64,000 nucleotides of DNA from Streptomyces sp. NBC_00620 (GTDB lineage Bacteria > Actinomycetota > Actinomycetes > Streptomycetales > Streptomycetaceae), in assembly GCF_026341825.1 (NCBI RefSeq), contig NZ_JAPENY010000003.1, positions 1,054,001 to 1,118,000 of the forward strand, given 5' to 3'. Each line of letters starts with the position of its first letter. The first letter of the stretch is position 1. The position numbers were made by a program, and so were the translations under genes. The notes beneath the pieces are model-generated. The model did no database searches, was not told where the DNA came from, and saw nothing but the letters and a program-made list of their open reading frames with translations. Shown here piece after piece: positions 8,009 through 19,137 of the stretch.

Positions 8009-8686
8009 TCAACCGCCGGCGGCCCCCGTCGCCACCCCCGCGGTCACCGCGACCATCACCGCTGTGCGCACCTCCTGGATGACCTTCTTCAGGGCCGGAG
8101 CCGCCGCGCCGCTGCGTTCGGTCAGTTCCTCGATGCGGTCTTTGTAGAGCTTGCGGTCCTTGCCCGGCAGGAGGGTGCGGAGTTCGGCCGCGGCGGCGAG
8201 AGCCACCAGGGCCGCGTCGCGGTCGGAGACGTCGGCCACGGGCACCGGCCCCACCAGCACCTGCCGTGCCTCCGCGCGCAGTCCGTCAACGGCGGACGCC
8301 CGCGCCAGCTCGTACTCCACGGACGGGAACAGCCCGAGCACCCGCTTCTTCTCCGCCCGCAGGTATCCCTCGGCCACCAGCTGCGCGCGTACGGCGTCCA
8401 GGGTGACGCGCGCCCGAAGGGTCACCCACGCCTTCCATTTCCGTGGCCGGGACTCCTCGACGAGTTCCAGGAGGCCGTCCAGGACGAGATCCCCCGTGGA
8501 GGCGTCGGGATCGACGGGGGTGGCGATGCCCTCCACGTCCGCGAGGAGTCCGCGCTGCGCGAGTTCGGTGAGGGCGCCGGCGCGCACCAGGTGGTGGAGG
8601 TCGGTCGCGCCGGTGACCCTGAGCTTCTCGGTGTCCCAGGAAAGCAGGTAGAGCCGGGCGGGCAGCGAGAGCGAGTCGTCGGGCAC
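8009..8686 (-). CDS. GPP34 (GOLPH3-like) family protein
   Basis: 225-aa homologue of the Golgi phosphoprotein 3 fold, a PI4P-binding family in eukaryotes that is widespread in Streptomyces with unknown function. Visible family elements are SLPARLYLLSWDTEK at the N-terminus, HLVRAGALTELAQRGLL, a middle ARVTLDAVRAQLVAEGYLR segment and LLPGKDRKLYKDRIEEL. The C-terminus is an Ala/Val-rich helix that may contact the membrane. The start is GTG at 8686, preceded by AAGGAG at ideal spacing; the longer open frame to 8716 lacks this support. Confidence 0.85.
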   Translation of the reverse strand: MPDDSLSLPARLYLLSWDTEKLRVTGATDLHHLVRAGALTELAQRGLLADVEGIATPVDPDASTGDLVLDGLLELVEESRPRKWKAWVTLRARVTLDAVRAQLVAEGYLRAEKKRVLGLFPSVEYELARASAVDGLRAEARQVLVGPVPVADVSDRDAALVALAAAAELRTLLPGKDRKLYKDRIEELTERSGAAAPALKKVIQEVRTAVMVAVTAGVATGAAGG

Positions 8687-9024
8687 AGGGTCTCCTTCGC
8701 GTCGTCTGACGGCCACGCTAATTCCTTTGACAGCGGTGAGGGCCCGCTCCTACCGTGTGTAGCGGTCCTGTTGCCGTCGATTGGAGAAGGACGTTGCTCG
8801 TCTGAGGTCTGAGACACCGCGTCACACACAGCTGGCTCCTGTCGGCCTCGGTGTGCGCAGCGTGCGACCTCGGCGTACGAGCCGTCCTTCCGGTACAGGG
8901 CCTTTTCGCTGCCCTCGGAACCGGATCCGTCCTCGGACTTGATCTGCCTCGTACCTTGGCCGTCCCACCTCGCGGTGTCCCCCACACGTGCCCCTGACCA
9001 CACCCGGCAAACCGCGAGGCCACT
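8687..9024. other. Intergenic region with promoter-like hexamers
   Basis: 338 bp without a convincing gene between divergent GPP34 and ABC-F genes. On the plus strand TTGACA at 8727-8732 is followed after 18 bp by TACCGT (8751-8756), a possible sigma-70-type promoter for the ABC-F gene about 270 bp downstream. The open frames here have poor codon bias and no family resemblance. Confidence 0.3.
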
Positions 9025-10659
9025 TTGTCTACCTTCCCCACCTCCATCACCTGTACCTCCCTCACCTTCGCCTGGCCGGACGGCACCGCCGTCTTCGACG
9101 ACCTCCAGATCGCCTTCGGCCCCGGCAGGACCGGACTCGTCGGTATCAACGGATCTGGGAAATCCACCCTGTTGAAGCTGATCGCCGGGGAACTCACCCC
9201 TGCGGACGGCACGGTGCGCGTGGCGGGCGAGGTCGGTTATCTGCCGCAGAACGTCACGCTCGACACGGGCCTGCGTGTCGACGAGGCGCTCGGCATCGCG
9301 GCCACCCGAGCCGCGCTGCACGCCATCGAGGCGGGCGACGCGTCCGAGGGGCACTTCGACGCCGTGGGAGACGACTGGGACGTCGAGGAGCGTGCGCTCG
9401 CGACACTGGGCGAACTCGGGCTCGGCCACATCGACTTGGACCGCACCATCGGTGAGGTGTCGGGCGGCGAGTCGGTACTGCTGCGGCTGGCCGCACTCCT
9501 GCTGCGCCGTCCCGACGTACTCCTGCTGGACGAACCGACCAACAACCTCGACCTGTACGCGCGTCGACGGCTGTACCCGGCCGTCGAGGCCTGGTCCGGC
9601 GTCATGGTCGTGGTCAGCCACGACCGCGAACTCCTCGACCTGGTCGACCAGATCGCCGATCTGCACTCCGGTGAGGTCACCTGGTACGGCGGCAACTTCT
9701 CCGCCTACGAGGAGGCGCTTGCCGTCGAGCAGGAGGCGGCCGAGCGCATGGTGCGCGTCGCCGAGTCCGACATGAAGAAGCAGAAGCGTGAACTGGTCGA
9801 CGCCCAGGTCACTTTGGCCCGGCGCAAGCGGTACGGGCAGAAGATGTTCGACCAGAAGCGCGAGCCGAGAGCTGTCATGCGGGTGCGCAAACGCACGGCG
9901 CAGGTGTCAGCCGGCAAGTACCGCGGCCTGCACGAGGAGAAGCTCGCCGAGGCCAAGGAACGCCTCGACGAGGCGGTGGACGCCGTACGGGACGAGGACG
10001 AGATCCGCGTCGAGCTGCCGTACACGGCCGTGCCTCCGGGCCGTGAAGTCCTCACCCTCCAGGACCTGGAGCTGAGGTACGGCGCGCGTGTGGCCGGCGG
10101 TTTCGATCTGCGCGGGCCCGAGCGGATCGCGCTGATCGGGCGCAACGGCGCGGGCAAGACGACGCTGCTGCGCACGATCGCCGGGGAGCTGGACGCCGTG
10201 TCCGGAGAGGCGCGGGCCCATGTGCCGCTGCGGTTCCTGCCGCAACGGCTCGATGTCCTCGACGACGAGCTGAGCGTCGTCGAGAACGTGGCCCGCTTCG
10301 CGCCCGCCGCCACCAACAACCGGATCCGGGCGCGGCTGGCCCGCTTCCTGTTCAAGGGGGCGAAGGCCGACCAGTGCGCTGCGACGCTCTCCGGCGGCGA
10401 GCGCTTCCGCGCGGCGCTCGCTGCGCTGATGCTGGCCGAGCCCGCGCCGCAGCTCCTGATGCTCGACGAGCCGACGAACAACCTCGACATGGCGAGCGTC
10501 CGGCAGCTCACCACGGCCCTGGAGTCGTACGAGGGGGCGCTGATCATCGCCAGCCACGACATGCCGTTCCTCGAATCGGTAGGAATCACGCGCCGGCTGC
10601 TCATGGAAGGAGGAGAACTGAAAGAAATCGGGCGGGAAGCTGTGGGGTATCCCTCCTAG
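9025..10659 (+). CDS. ABC-F family ATP-binding protein
   Basis: 544-aa soluble protein with two ABC ATPase domains and no membrane segment, the ABC-F layout of translation factors and antibiotic-resistance ribosome-protection proteins. Domain 1 has GINGSGKST (Walker A), VSGGES (signature) and LLLDEPTNNLD (Walker B). Domain 2 has GRNGAGKTT, LSGGERFR and LMLDEPTNNLD. The linker between them (about 225-320) is charged and helical, as in ABC-F proteins. The start is TTG at 9025 preceded by GAGG. Whether it protects against an antibiotic or acts as a housekeeping EttA-like factor cannot be decided. The end overlaps no other gene. Confidence 0.93.
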   Translation: MSTFPTSITCTSLTFAWPDGTAVFDDLQIAFGPGRTGLVGINGSGKSTLLKLIAGELTPADGTVRVAGEVGYLPQNVTLDTGLRVDEALGIAATRAALHAIEAGDASEGHFDAVGDDWDVEERALATLGELGLGHIDLDRTIGEVSGGESVLLRLAALLLRRPDVLLLDEPTNNLDLYARRRLYPAVEAWSGVMVVVSHDRELLDLVDQIADLHSGEVTWYGGNFSAYEEALAVEQEAAERMVRVAESDMKKQKRELVDAQVTLARRKRYGQKMFDQKREPRAVMRVRKRTAQVSAGKYRGLHEEKLAEAKERLDEAVDAVRDEDEIRVELPYTAVPPGREVLTLQDLELRYGARVAGGFDLRGPERIALIGRNGAGKTTLLRTIAGELDAVSGEARAHVPLRFLPQRLDVLDDELSVVENVARFAPAATNNRIRARLARFLFKGAKADQCAATLSGGERFRAALAALMLAEPAPQLLMLDEPTNNLDMASVRQLTTALESYEGALIIASHDMPFLESVGITRRLLMEGGELKEIGREAVGYPS

Positions 10660-10811
10660 CGCCGGGCGCGGGGAACCGCATAGCTTCGGAGACAGGGGCC
10701 GCCCGGCCTCGCCTGCCATGACTGCCTCGCGTGGGTCCTGGGGGCTGTTGTCGGCGCGGATCGGCGCTGCATGATGTGCGCCGACGCCCCCTGCCGATTC
10801 GGAGACCGCAC

Positions 10812-11588
10812 GTGCCCAGCCAGAAAGCGCTCATACGCCGGCCCAGCCCCCGCCTCGCCGAGGGGCTGGTGACGCACATCGAGCGCGAGAAGGTGGACGT
10901 CGACCTGGCGGTCGAGCAGTGGGAGGCGTACGCGGAGGCCCTGCGTACGCACGGCTGGGAGACCGTCGAGGTGGATCCGGCCGACGACTGCCCGGACTCC
11001 GTGTTCGTCGAGGACACCGTGGTCGTCTTCCGCAACGTCGCGCTGATCGCCCGCCCCGGCGCCGAGTCCCGGCGCGGCGAGACCGCCGGGGTCGAGGAGG
11101 CCGTGGCCCGTCTGGGCTGCTCGGTGAACTGGATCTGGCCCCCGGGCACCCTGGACGGCGGTGACATCCTGAAGGTCGGCGACACCGTGTACGTGGGCCG
11201 GGGCGGTCGCACCAACGCGGCCGGGGTCCAGCAGCTGCGGGCGGCGCTCGAACCGCTCGGGGCCCGGGTCGTCGCCGTACCGGTGAGCAAGGTGCTGCAT
11301 CTGAAGTCCGCGGTGACGGCGCTGCCGGACGGGACGGTGATCGGCCACATCCCCGAGGTGGACACGCCTTCGCTGTTCCCGCGCTTCCTGCCGGTACCGG
11401 AGGAGTCCGGTGCGCACGTGGTACTGCTCGGCGGCGGAAAGCTGCTGATGGCGTCGAGCGCCCCGAAGACCGCGGAGCTGTTCGCGGACCTCGGCCATGA
11501 ACCCGTTCTCGTGGACATCAGCGAGTTCGAAAAGCTCGAAGGCTGTGTGACATGCCTCTCGGTCCGGCTTCGGGATCTGTACGTCTGA
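10812..11588 (+). CDS. ddaH: Dimethylargininase (DDAH)
   Basis: 258-aa N(omega),N(omega)-dimethylarginine dimethylaminohydrolase, converting methylated arginines to citrulline and methylamines; a member of the guanidine-modifying pentein superfamily. Active-site residues are visible: the Glu/Asp pair in VFVEDTVV (67-68), TLDGGD, His163 in KVLHLKSAV and the nucleophilic Cys248 in EGCVTCLSVRLRD. Length matches the family. The GTG start at 10812 has GGAG upstream. Standing alone between an ABC-F gene and a desaturase gene, it probably has its own promoter in the 152-bp upstream gap. Confidence 0.92.
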   Translation: MPSQKALIRRPSPRLAEGLVTHIEREKVDVDLAVEQWEAYAEALRTHGWETVEVDPADDCPDSVFVEDTVVVFRNVALIARPGAESRRGETAGVEEAVARLGCSVNWIWPPGTLDGGDILKVGDTVYVGRGGRTNAAGVQQLRAALEPLGARVVAVPVSKVLHLKSAVTALPDGTVIGHIPEVDTPSLFPRFLPVPEESGAHVVLLGGGKLLMASSAPKTAELFADLGHEPVLVDISEFEKLEGCVTCLSVRLRDLYV

Positions 11589-11677
11589 ACGGGTGATCGA
11601 GTCGCCCGTTCGGCCCCGTGAACTGCGGGTCCGAAGCCGGTTCGAACGAGTGCCGAAGGGTACTCGATCTCCAACGG

Positions 11678-11703
11678 AGACCCCTGCTGATCAGGGGGTC
11701 TTT
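11678..11703 (+). terminator. Rho-independent-type terminator after ddaH
   Basis: Hairpin with arms AGACCCC and GGGGTCT around a 10-nt loop, followed by TT. It sits 90 bp after the ddaH stop and just before the desaturase operator array, separating the two transcription units. Confidence 0.55.
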
Positions 11704-11717
11704 ACACAGTGCTTAAC

Positions 11718-11761
11718 CTACGGTTTCGTAACCTACGGATACGTAGCCTACGATGCCGTAG
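11718..11761. promoter_or_regulatory. Triple tandem operator, 15-bp period, upstream of desaturase
   Basis: Three consecutive imperfect 14-bp palindromes with the plan CTACG-N4-CGTAR: 11718-11731 (spacer GTTT, last arm CGTAA), 11733-11746 (spacer GATA, perfect arms) and 11748-11761 (spacer ATGC, perfect arms). The centres lie exactly 15 bp apart. The block ends 51 bp before the desaturase start, where a promoter is expected. This regular array suggests cooperative binding of a TetR-like lipid regulator. No such regulator gene is adjacent. Confidence 0.65.
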
Positions 11762-11812
11762 GTTTCAAAACCGCTCAGCACCGCTCAACCCTCCCGTCCC
11801 CCTGGAGCCCCC

Positions 11813-12790
11813 GTGACGATCACTTCTCCCCACCTCGGCAGCCCGTCCTCCGACTGGACCGACGCTCGGCTGCTGTATGCGCTGGAGGAAGTGGTCGAGA
11901 CGGAGCTCAACCGCCACCTCAAGGTGACCAAGGACTGGATGCCGCACGAGTACGTGCCGTGGAGCGACGCCCGTAACTTCCCCGGCTTCTTCGAGGACGG
12001 CGAGGCCTGGGGCAAGGAGCAGTCCAAGGTCACCGAGATCGGCCGGATCGCGCTGGTCGTCAACCTCCTCACCGAGGACAACCTGCCGAGCTATCACCAC
12101 GAGATCGCCTCCCTCTTCGGCCGTGACGGCGCCTGGGGCACCTGGGTGCACCGCTGGACCGCGGAGGAGGGCCGCCACGGCATCGTGATGCGCGACTACC
12201 TGCTCGCCTCGCGCGCCGTGGACCCCGACCAGCTCGAAGCGTTCCGCATGATGCACATGAGTGAGGGCTTCGAGTCGGACAACCGCCACTCGATGCTGCA
12301 CTCCGTCGCGTACGTCGCCTTCCAGGAGCTGGCGACCCGTGTCTCGCACCGCAACACCGGTCACCAGTCGGGCGACCCGGTCTGCGACCGCATGCTGGCG
12401 CGCATCGCGACCGACGAGAACCTGCACATGGTCTTCTACCGCAACCTCCTGAAGGCCTCGTTCGAGCTGGCCCCCGACCTCACCATGCAGGCCGTGCGTG
12501 ACGTCGTCGTCAACTTCCGGATGCCCGGACACGGCATGCCCGGCTTCGAGCGTGCCGCCGCGCAGATGGCCATCGGCGAGGTCTACAACATGCGCATCCA
12601 CCACGACGATGTGCTGCGGCCGGTACTGCGCCACCTGCGGGTCCTGGAGATGGAGGGCTTCGGCCCCGAGGGCCTGCGCGCCCAGGAGGAGCTCGGTCTC
12701 TACATGAACGGCCTGGACTCGGAAGCCTCGAAGTTCGACGAGAAGCTCGCGGCCCGCAAGGCCCGCATGGCAGCCCGCGCCGCCGGCTGA
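11813..12790 (+). CDS. Acyl-ACP desaturase (diiron, soluble)
   Basis: 325-aa fatty-acid desaturase type 2, introducing a double bond into acyl-ACP using a diiron centre, O2 and reduced ferredoxin. Iron-binding motifs are visible: LPSYHHEIASLFG followed by WTAEEGRHG, and the later ATDENLHMVFYRN (the two EExxH-type motifs, the second being DENLH). N-terminal LEEVVETELNRHLK supplies another Glu ligand. GTG at 11813 is preceded by GGAG. The three operator-like palindromes upstream indicate tight transcriptional control, as expected for membrane-fluidity genes. Confidence 0.93.
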   Translation: MTITSPHLGSPSSDWTDARLLYALEEVVETELNRHLKVTKDWMPHEYVPWSDARNFPGFFEDGEAWGKEQSKVTEIGRIALVVNLLTEDNLPSYHHEIASLFGRDGAWGTWVHRWTAEEGRHGIVMRDYLLASRAVDPDQLEAFRMMHMSEGFESDNRHSMLHSVAYVAFQELATRVSHRNTGHQSGDPVCDRMLARIATDENLHMVFYRNLLKASFELAPDLTMQAVRDVVVNFRMPGHGMPGFERAAAQMAIGEVYNMRIHHDDVLRPVLRHLRVLEMEGFGPEGLRAQEELGLYMNGLDSEASKFDEKLAARKARMAARAAG

Positions 12791-12826
12791 CACCCCGCGC
12801 CTCCCGGACACCCTCCGGAGGTCACC

Positions 12827-16504
<3,678 letters not shown>

Positions 16505-16587
16505 GCCGGGGATTGTGCCTGCTCGGGACAGCACGGCGGACCGATTTCCCGGTGCGGACCCGGGCGCGCCTGCGGCATCATTCGGCC

Positions 16588-17493
16588 ATGCATGACAACA
16601 GCACGACAGAACGGGCGGTCGAGTTCCTGCTCGGTCTGATCGAGGCCGAAGCGGCCGAGCGGGCACGGCAGCGGATGGGACTGCGACCGTTCCAGAGCAA
16701 GCAGCGGACAGGCCTGCGGTCGTTCCTGGGCAGGAAGTCCGAGGAGGACGAGCAGTCCGAGGACTCCTTGGACGCGCGCCGCAAGCTGTACTCCCGGTGG
16801 ACGCAGACACCCGTGCCGTGCTCCGTGCTGCTGTGGGTTCTGGAGGAGGACGATCCGGAGCTGAACGCCATCGTGTGGCGGCACATGAACGCGGACGACG
16901 CGATGCGCCGGGCCATCGCGAGGGGAATCCCGTACGGCGCCGACCGCACGACCCCCGTACCGTTGACGCATCCCCTGAGCCGCAGCCAAGAGCCGCCGGT
17001 TCCCGAGCACTTCACCAAGTACGGGCTCATCGGCGCGCTGCGGGCGTCCACGTCCATGGCTCCGGCCAGGAGCGCGGGATCCATGGTCCTGGGAGCCGCC
17101 GACTGGCAGGCGGTCACAGAAGCAGATCAGGAGCATCCGCTGCCCGGCTATGCGCGCTGGGTCCTGGCCGTACGCCCCGACTGCCCGCCCGCTCTGCGCG
17201 CCCAGTTCGGCTCGCACGCGAAGTTCACTCACCGGGTGCGGCAGGCCGGCGTCATCGACAGCGCCGCGCAGTACGCGCTGTCCTGGAACCCCGCCGCCCA
17301 GGTGCTGCAAGTGCTGTCCCTTGGCCGGACGATGTTCCCGTCCCGCGTCGGGGAGGCCGAGGACGCGCTACGGCCGCTCGTGCGCGACCACTTGGGCGAC
17401 CGCGAGGAGGCCTGGGCCGTACTCGCCCAGCTGATCGGGACCTACCACCGGACGATCCCGGAACTGGTGATCACGGCGGGGGCGATTGCCTGA
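16588..17493 (+). CDS. Conserved protein of unknown function (301 aa)
   Basis: Cytoplasmic protein without signal peptide or membrane helices. The N-terminus starts HDNSTTERAVEFLLGLIEAEAAERARQRMG and is probably helical. The middle contains LLWVLEEDDPELNAIVWRHMNADDAMRRAIARGIPYG and PEHFTKYGLIGALRAS, and the C-terminus has several helices. I do not recognise a named family, though similar proteins are common in Streptomyces. ATG at 16588 was chosen; the frame is open from 16513 but that part overlaps the start region of the divergent HEAT-like gene. It shares an 83-bp intergenic region with that gene, so the two may be co-regulated. Confidence 0.7.
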   Translation: MHDNSTTERAVEFLLGLIEAEAAERARQRMGLRPFQSKQRTGLRSFLGRKSEEDEQSEDSLDARRKLYSRWTQTPVPCSVLLWVLEEDDPELNAIVWRHMNADDAMRRAIARGIPYGADRTTPVPLTHPLSRSQEPPVPEHFTKYGLIGALRASTSMAPARSAGSMVLGAADWQAVTEADQEHPLPGYARWVLAVRPDCPPALRAQFGSHAKFTHRVRQAGVIDSAAQYALSWNPAAQVLQVLSLGRTMFPSRVGEAEDALRPLVRDHLGDREEAWAVLAQLIGTYHRTIPELVITAGAIA

Positions 17494-17542
17494 GGGCGTT
17501 GTCCGAACGCTCTGGGATCCTTCTCCCGTACGGCAGATGGGG

Positions 17543-17619
17543 GGCGGGGCGGCTGGATTCGAACCAGCGTGTTCTGGTTTTGGAGACCGGTGCGCCTGCC
17601 TCTGCGCTACGGCCCCGCC
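17543..17619 (-). tRNA. Atypical tRNA-like gene, anticodon CCA (Trp)
   Basis: Reads as a tRNA on the minus strand. It has a D-arm GCGC/GCGC with loop AGAGGCAG, an anticodon loop CTCCAAA (anticodon CCA), a short variable loop and a canonical T-arm GCTGG-TTCGAAT-CCAGC. The acceptor stem is odd: GGCGGGG pairs perfectly with CCCCGCC, then one C bulges and two further pairs (CG/CG) follow, giving about nine pairs instead of seven. One anticodon-stem pair mismatches and CCA is not encoded. It is clearly similar to the two tRNA-like genes at 22.5 kb. It may be a pseudogene or a special-purpose tRNA. Confidence 0.6.
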
Positions 17620-17707
17620 CTTGGGGCCGAGCGTAATGCCTTGGCCCGATGTCAGTCGCACCTGGTACCAAGGAGGCAATGGGGGAGACACGACACGGGG
17701 GCGGGTC

Positions 17708-19108
17708 ATGGCGTATGGAGTGCGGGGACGGCATCGCCCCGTGGTCGATCTGGCGGACCGCAGGGCGCTGGAGCGGTACCGCCCGGCCGATGCCGAGGTC
17801 ATGGAGCAGGCGCGGCGGCTCAAGGAGGCCGCGCTGCTGGACTTCGGGCTGACGGAGTCGGCGGTGGCCTCCTGGCTGTACGCGAAGTGCCACCACCAGC
17901 TGGCGACCACGGCCGTGGACACGGCGGCGGTGGTGGCCTCGGGCGACGGCTCCTGCCTGCTGCTCTACAACCCGGACTTCTTCGTACGACTCGGCCTGGA
18001 CGGCGTGAAGTTCGTGCTGTTCCACGAGGCCCGGCACCTGGTGCAGCGGCATCTGTTCGCCGACCCCGAGCTGCGTGCGGACCCCGTCTTCGAGGTAGCC
18101 ACCGAGGTGTCCATCAACCATGTGGCGCTGGTGCGGCTCGGCCGGGAGGAAATGCCGCTCCTCGACGGCCGTCCGACGGGCATCGATCCACGCAAGGTCC
18201 ACGAGGCGTACAGAGAGGATCTGCTCGGGCAGGGGCTGGAGCCGGTCACGTACGGCGAGTTCACCGAGACCGATCTGACGGTGTACGGCGAGCTGAAGAG
18301 GATGCGACAGCCGCCCGTGCCCGTGCGGCCGTCGTGCGCGCATCTGACGTCCGACGTGCCCGCCGACCAGGAGACCGTCGCCGAGGTGACCTCCTCCGCG
18401 CTGCTCAACTCTCTGCTCGCGGCCCGCCGTGGGCATGCCGGCGCCGAGCAGGAGCTGCTTGACCTGATGGGCCGTACCGAGGGCGCCTCGGCACGTGCCG
18501 CGAAGATCTGGGGGCAGCTGGGCGCCGGGATGCTGCGCGGCGAGACCACGCGGACGCGGACGGTCGACTGGTGGCAGCGCTGGCTGGTGGACGTGCTCGG
18601 TTCGAAGCTGCGTGACGGCGAGCGGCTGGTGTACCCGAAGAAGCGGGGCGCGCTGCTCGCGGCGCTCGGCCAGGACCCGATGCTGTCGCGCCGCGGCCCG
18701 GTGCGCGACAAGGTGCTCGTCATCGCGTACGACACCTCGGGCTCCATGCCGCACCGGGTGATCGAGTGGCTCACCGAACTCGTCGGACGGATCGACGGGG
18801 TCGAGGCGCACTGGCTGTCCTTCGACACCGTGGTGATGCCCTTCGCGGCGGGCGAACGCGTGTACGGCGGAGGCGGCACGAGCTTCCAGGCCGTCGCGGA
18901 CTACGTGGAGGGGCGCACCGAGGTGAACGGCCGCCTCTGCGAGGCGAGTCCGGACGCCGTGGTCATGCTCACCGACGGATACGCCCCACCGATCACGCCG
19001 GCCGAGCCCGACAAGTGGATCTGGCTGATCACCGAGGGCGGTCATGAATGGCCCGAGACCCATACACCGGCCATGGACTGTCATCGCGTCACCACGGGAT
19101 CGCGGTAA
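17708..19108 (+). CDS. VWA-like putative metallopeptidase (DUF2201 type)
   Basis: 466-aa cytoplasmic protein combining an N-terminal metallopeptidase-like domain with a C-terminal von Willebrand A-like domain. The HExxH zinc motif is present as HEARH (106-110) in KFVLFHEARHLVQRHLF, followed by TEVSINHVAL (Glu133 as possible third ligand). The MIDAS-type metal site is DTSGSM (342-347), with a later VMLTDGYAPP. ATG at 17708 follows a G-rich segment. The MoxR-like ATPase starts 29 nt downstream and is surely co-transcribed. In related pairs the ATPase is thought to remodel clients or the VWA partner; the client here is unknown. Confidence 0.88.
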   Translation: MAYGVRGRHRPVVDLADRRALERYRPADAEVMEQARRLKEAALLDFGLTESAVASWLYAKCHHQLATTAVDTAAVVASGDGSCLLLYNPDFFVRLGLDGVKFVLFHEARHLVQRHLFADPELRADPVFEVATEVSINHVALVRLGREEMPLLDGRPTGIDPRKVHEAYREDLLGQGLEPVTYGEFTETDLTVYGELKRMRQPPVPVRPSCAHLTSDVPADQETVAEVTSSALLNSLLAARRGHAGAEQELLDLMGRTEGASARAAKIWGQLGAGMLRGETTRTRTVDWWQRWLVDVLGSKLRDGERLVYPKKRGALLAALGQDPMLSRRGPVRDKVLVIAYDTSGSMPHRVIEWLTELVGRIDGVEAHWLSFDTVVMPFAAGERVYGGGGTSFQAVADYVEGRTEVNGRLCEASPDAVVMLTDGYAPPITPAEPDKWIWLITEGGHEWPETHTPAMDCHRVTTGSR

Positions 19109-19137
19109 CCCATCAACTCAGCACAGGATCAGGACGG

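Noticed and set aside
8718..9212. 164-aa minus-strand frame between GPP34 and ABC-F genes
   Set aside because: Poor codon bias, overlaps the 5' end of the ABC-F gene, no family; treated as intergenic.
17471..19084. 537-aa minus-strand frame that includes the tRNA-like gene
   Set aside because: Antisense to the VWA/HExxH gene; its C-terminal part is simply the translated tRNA-like sequence.
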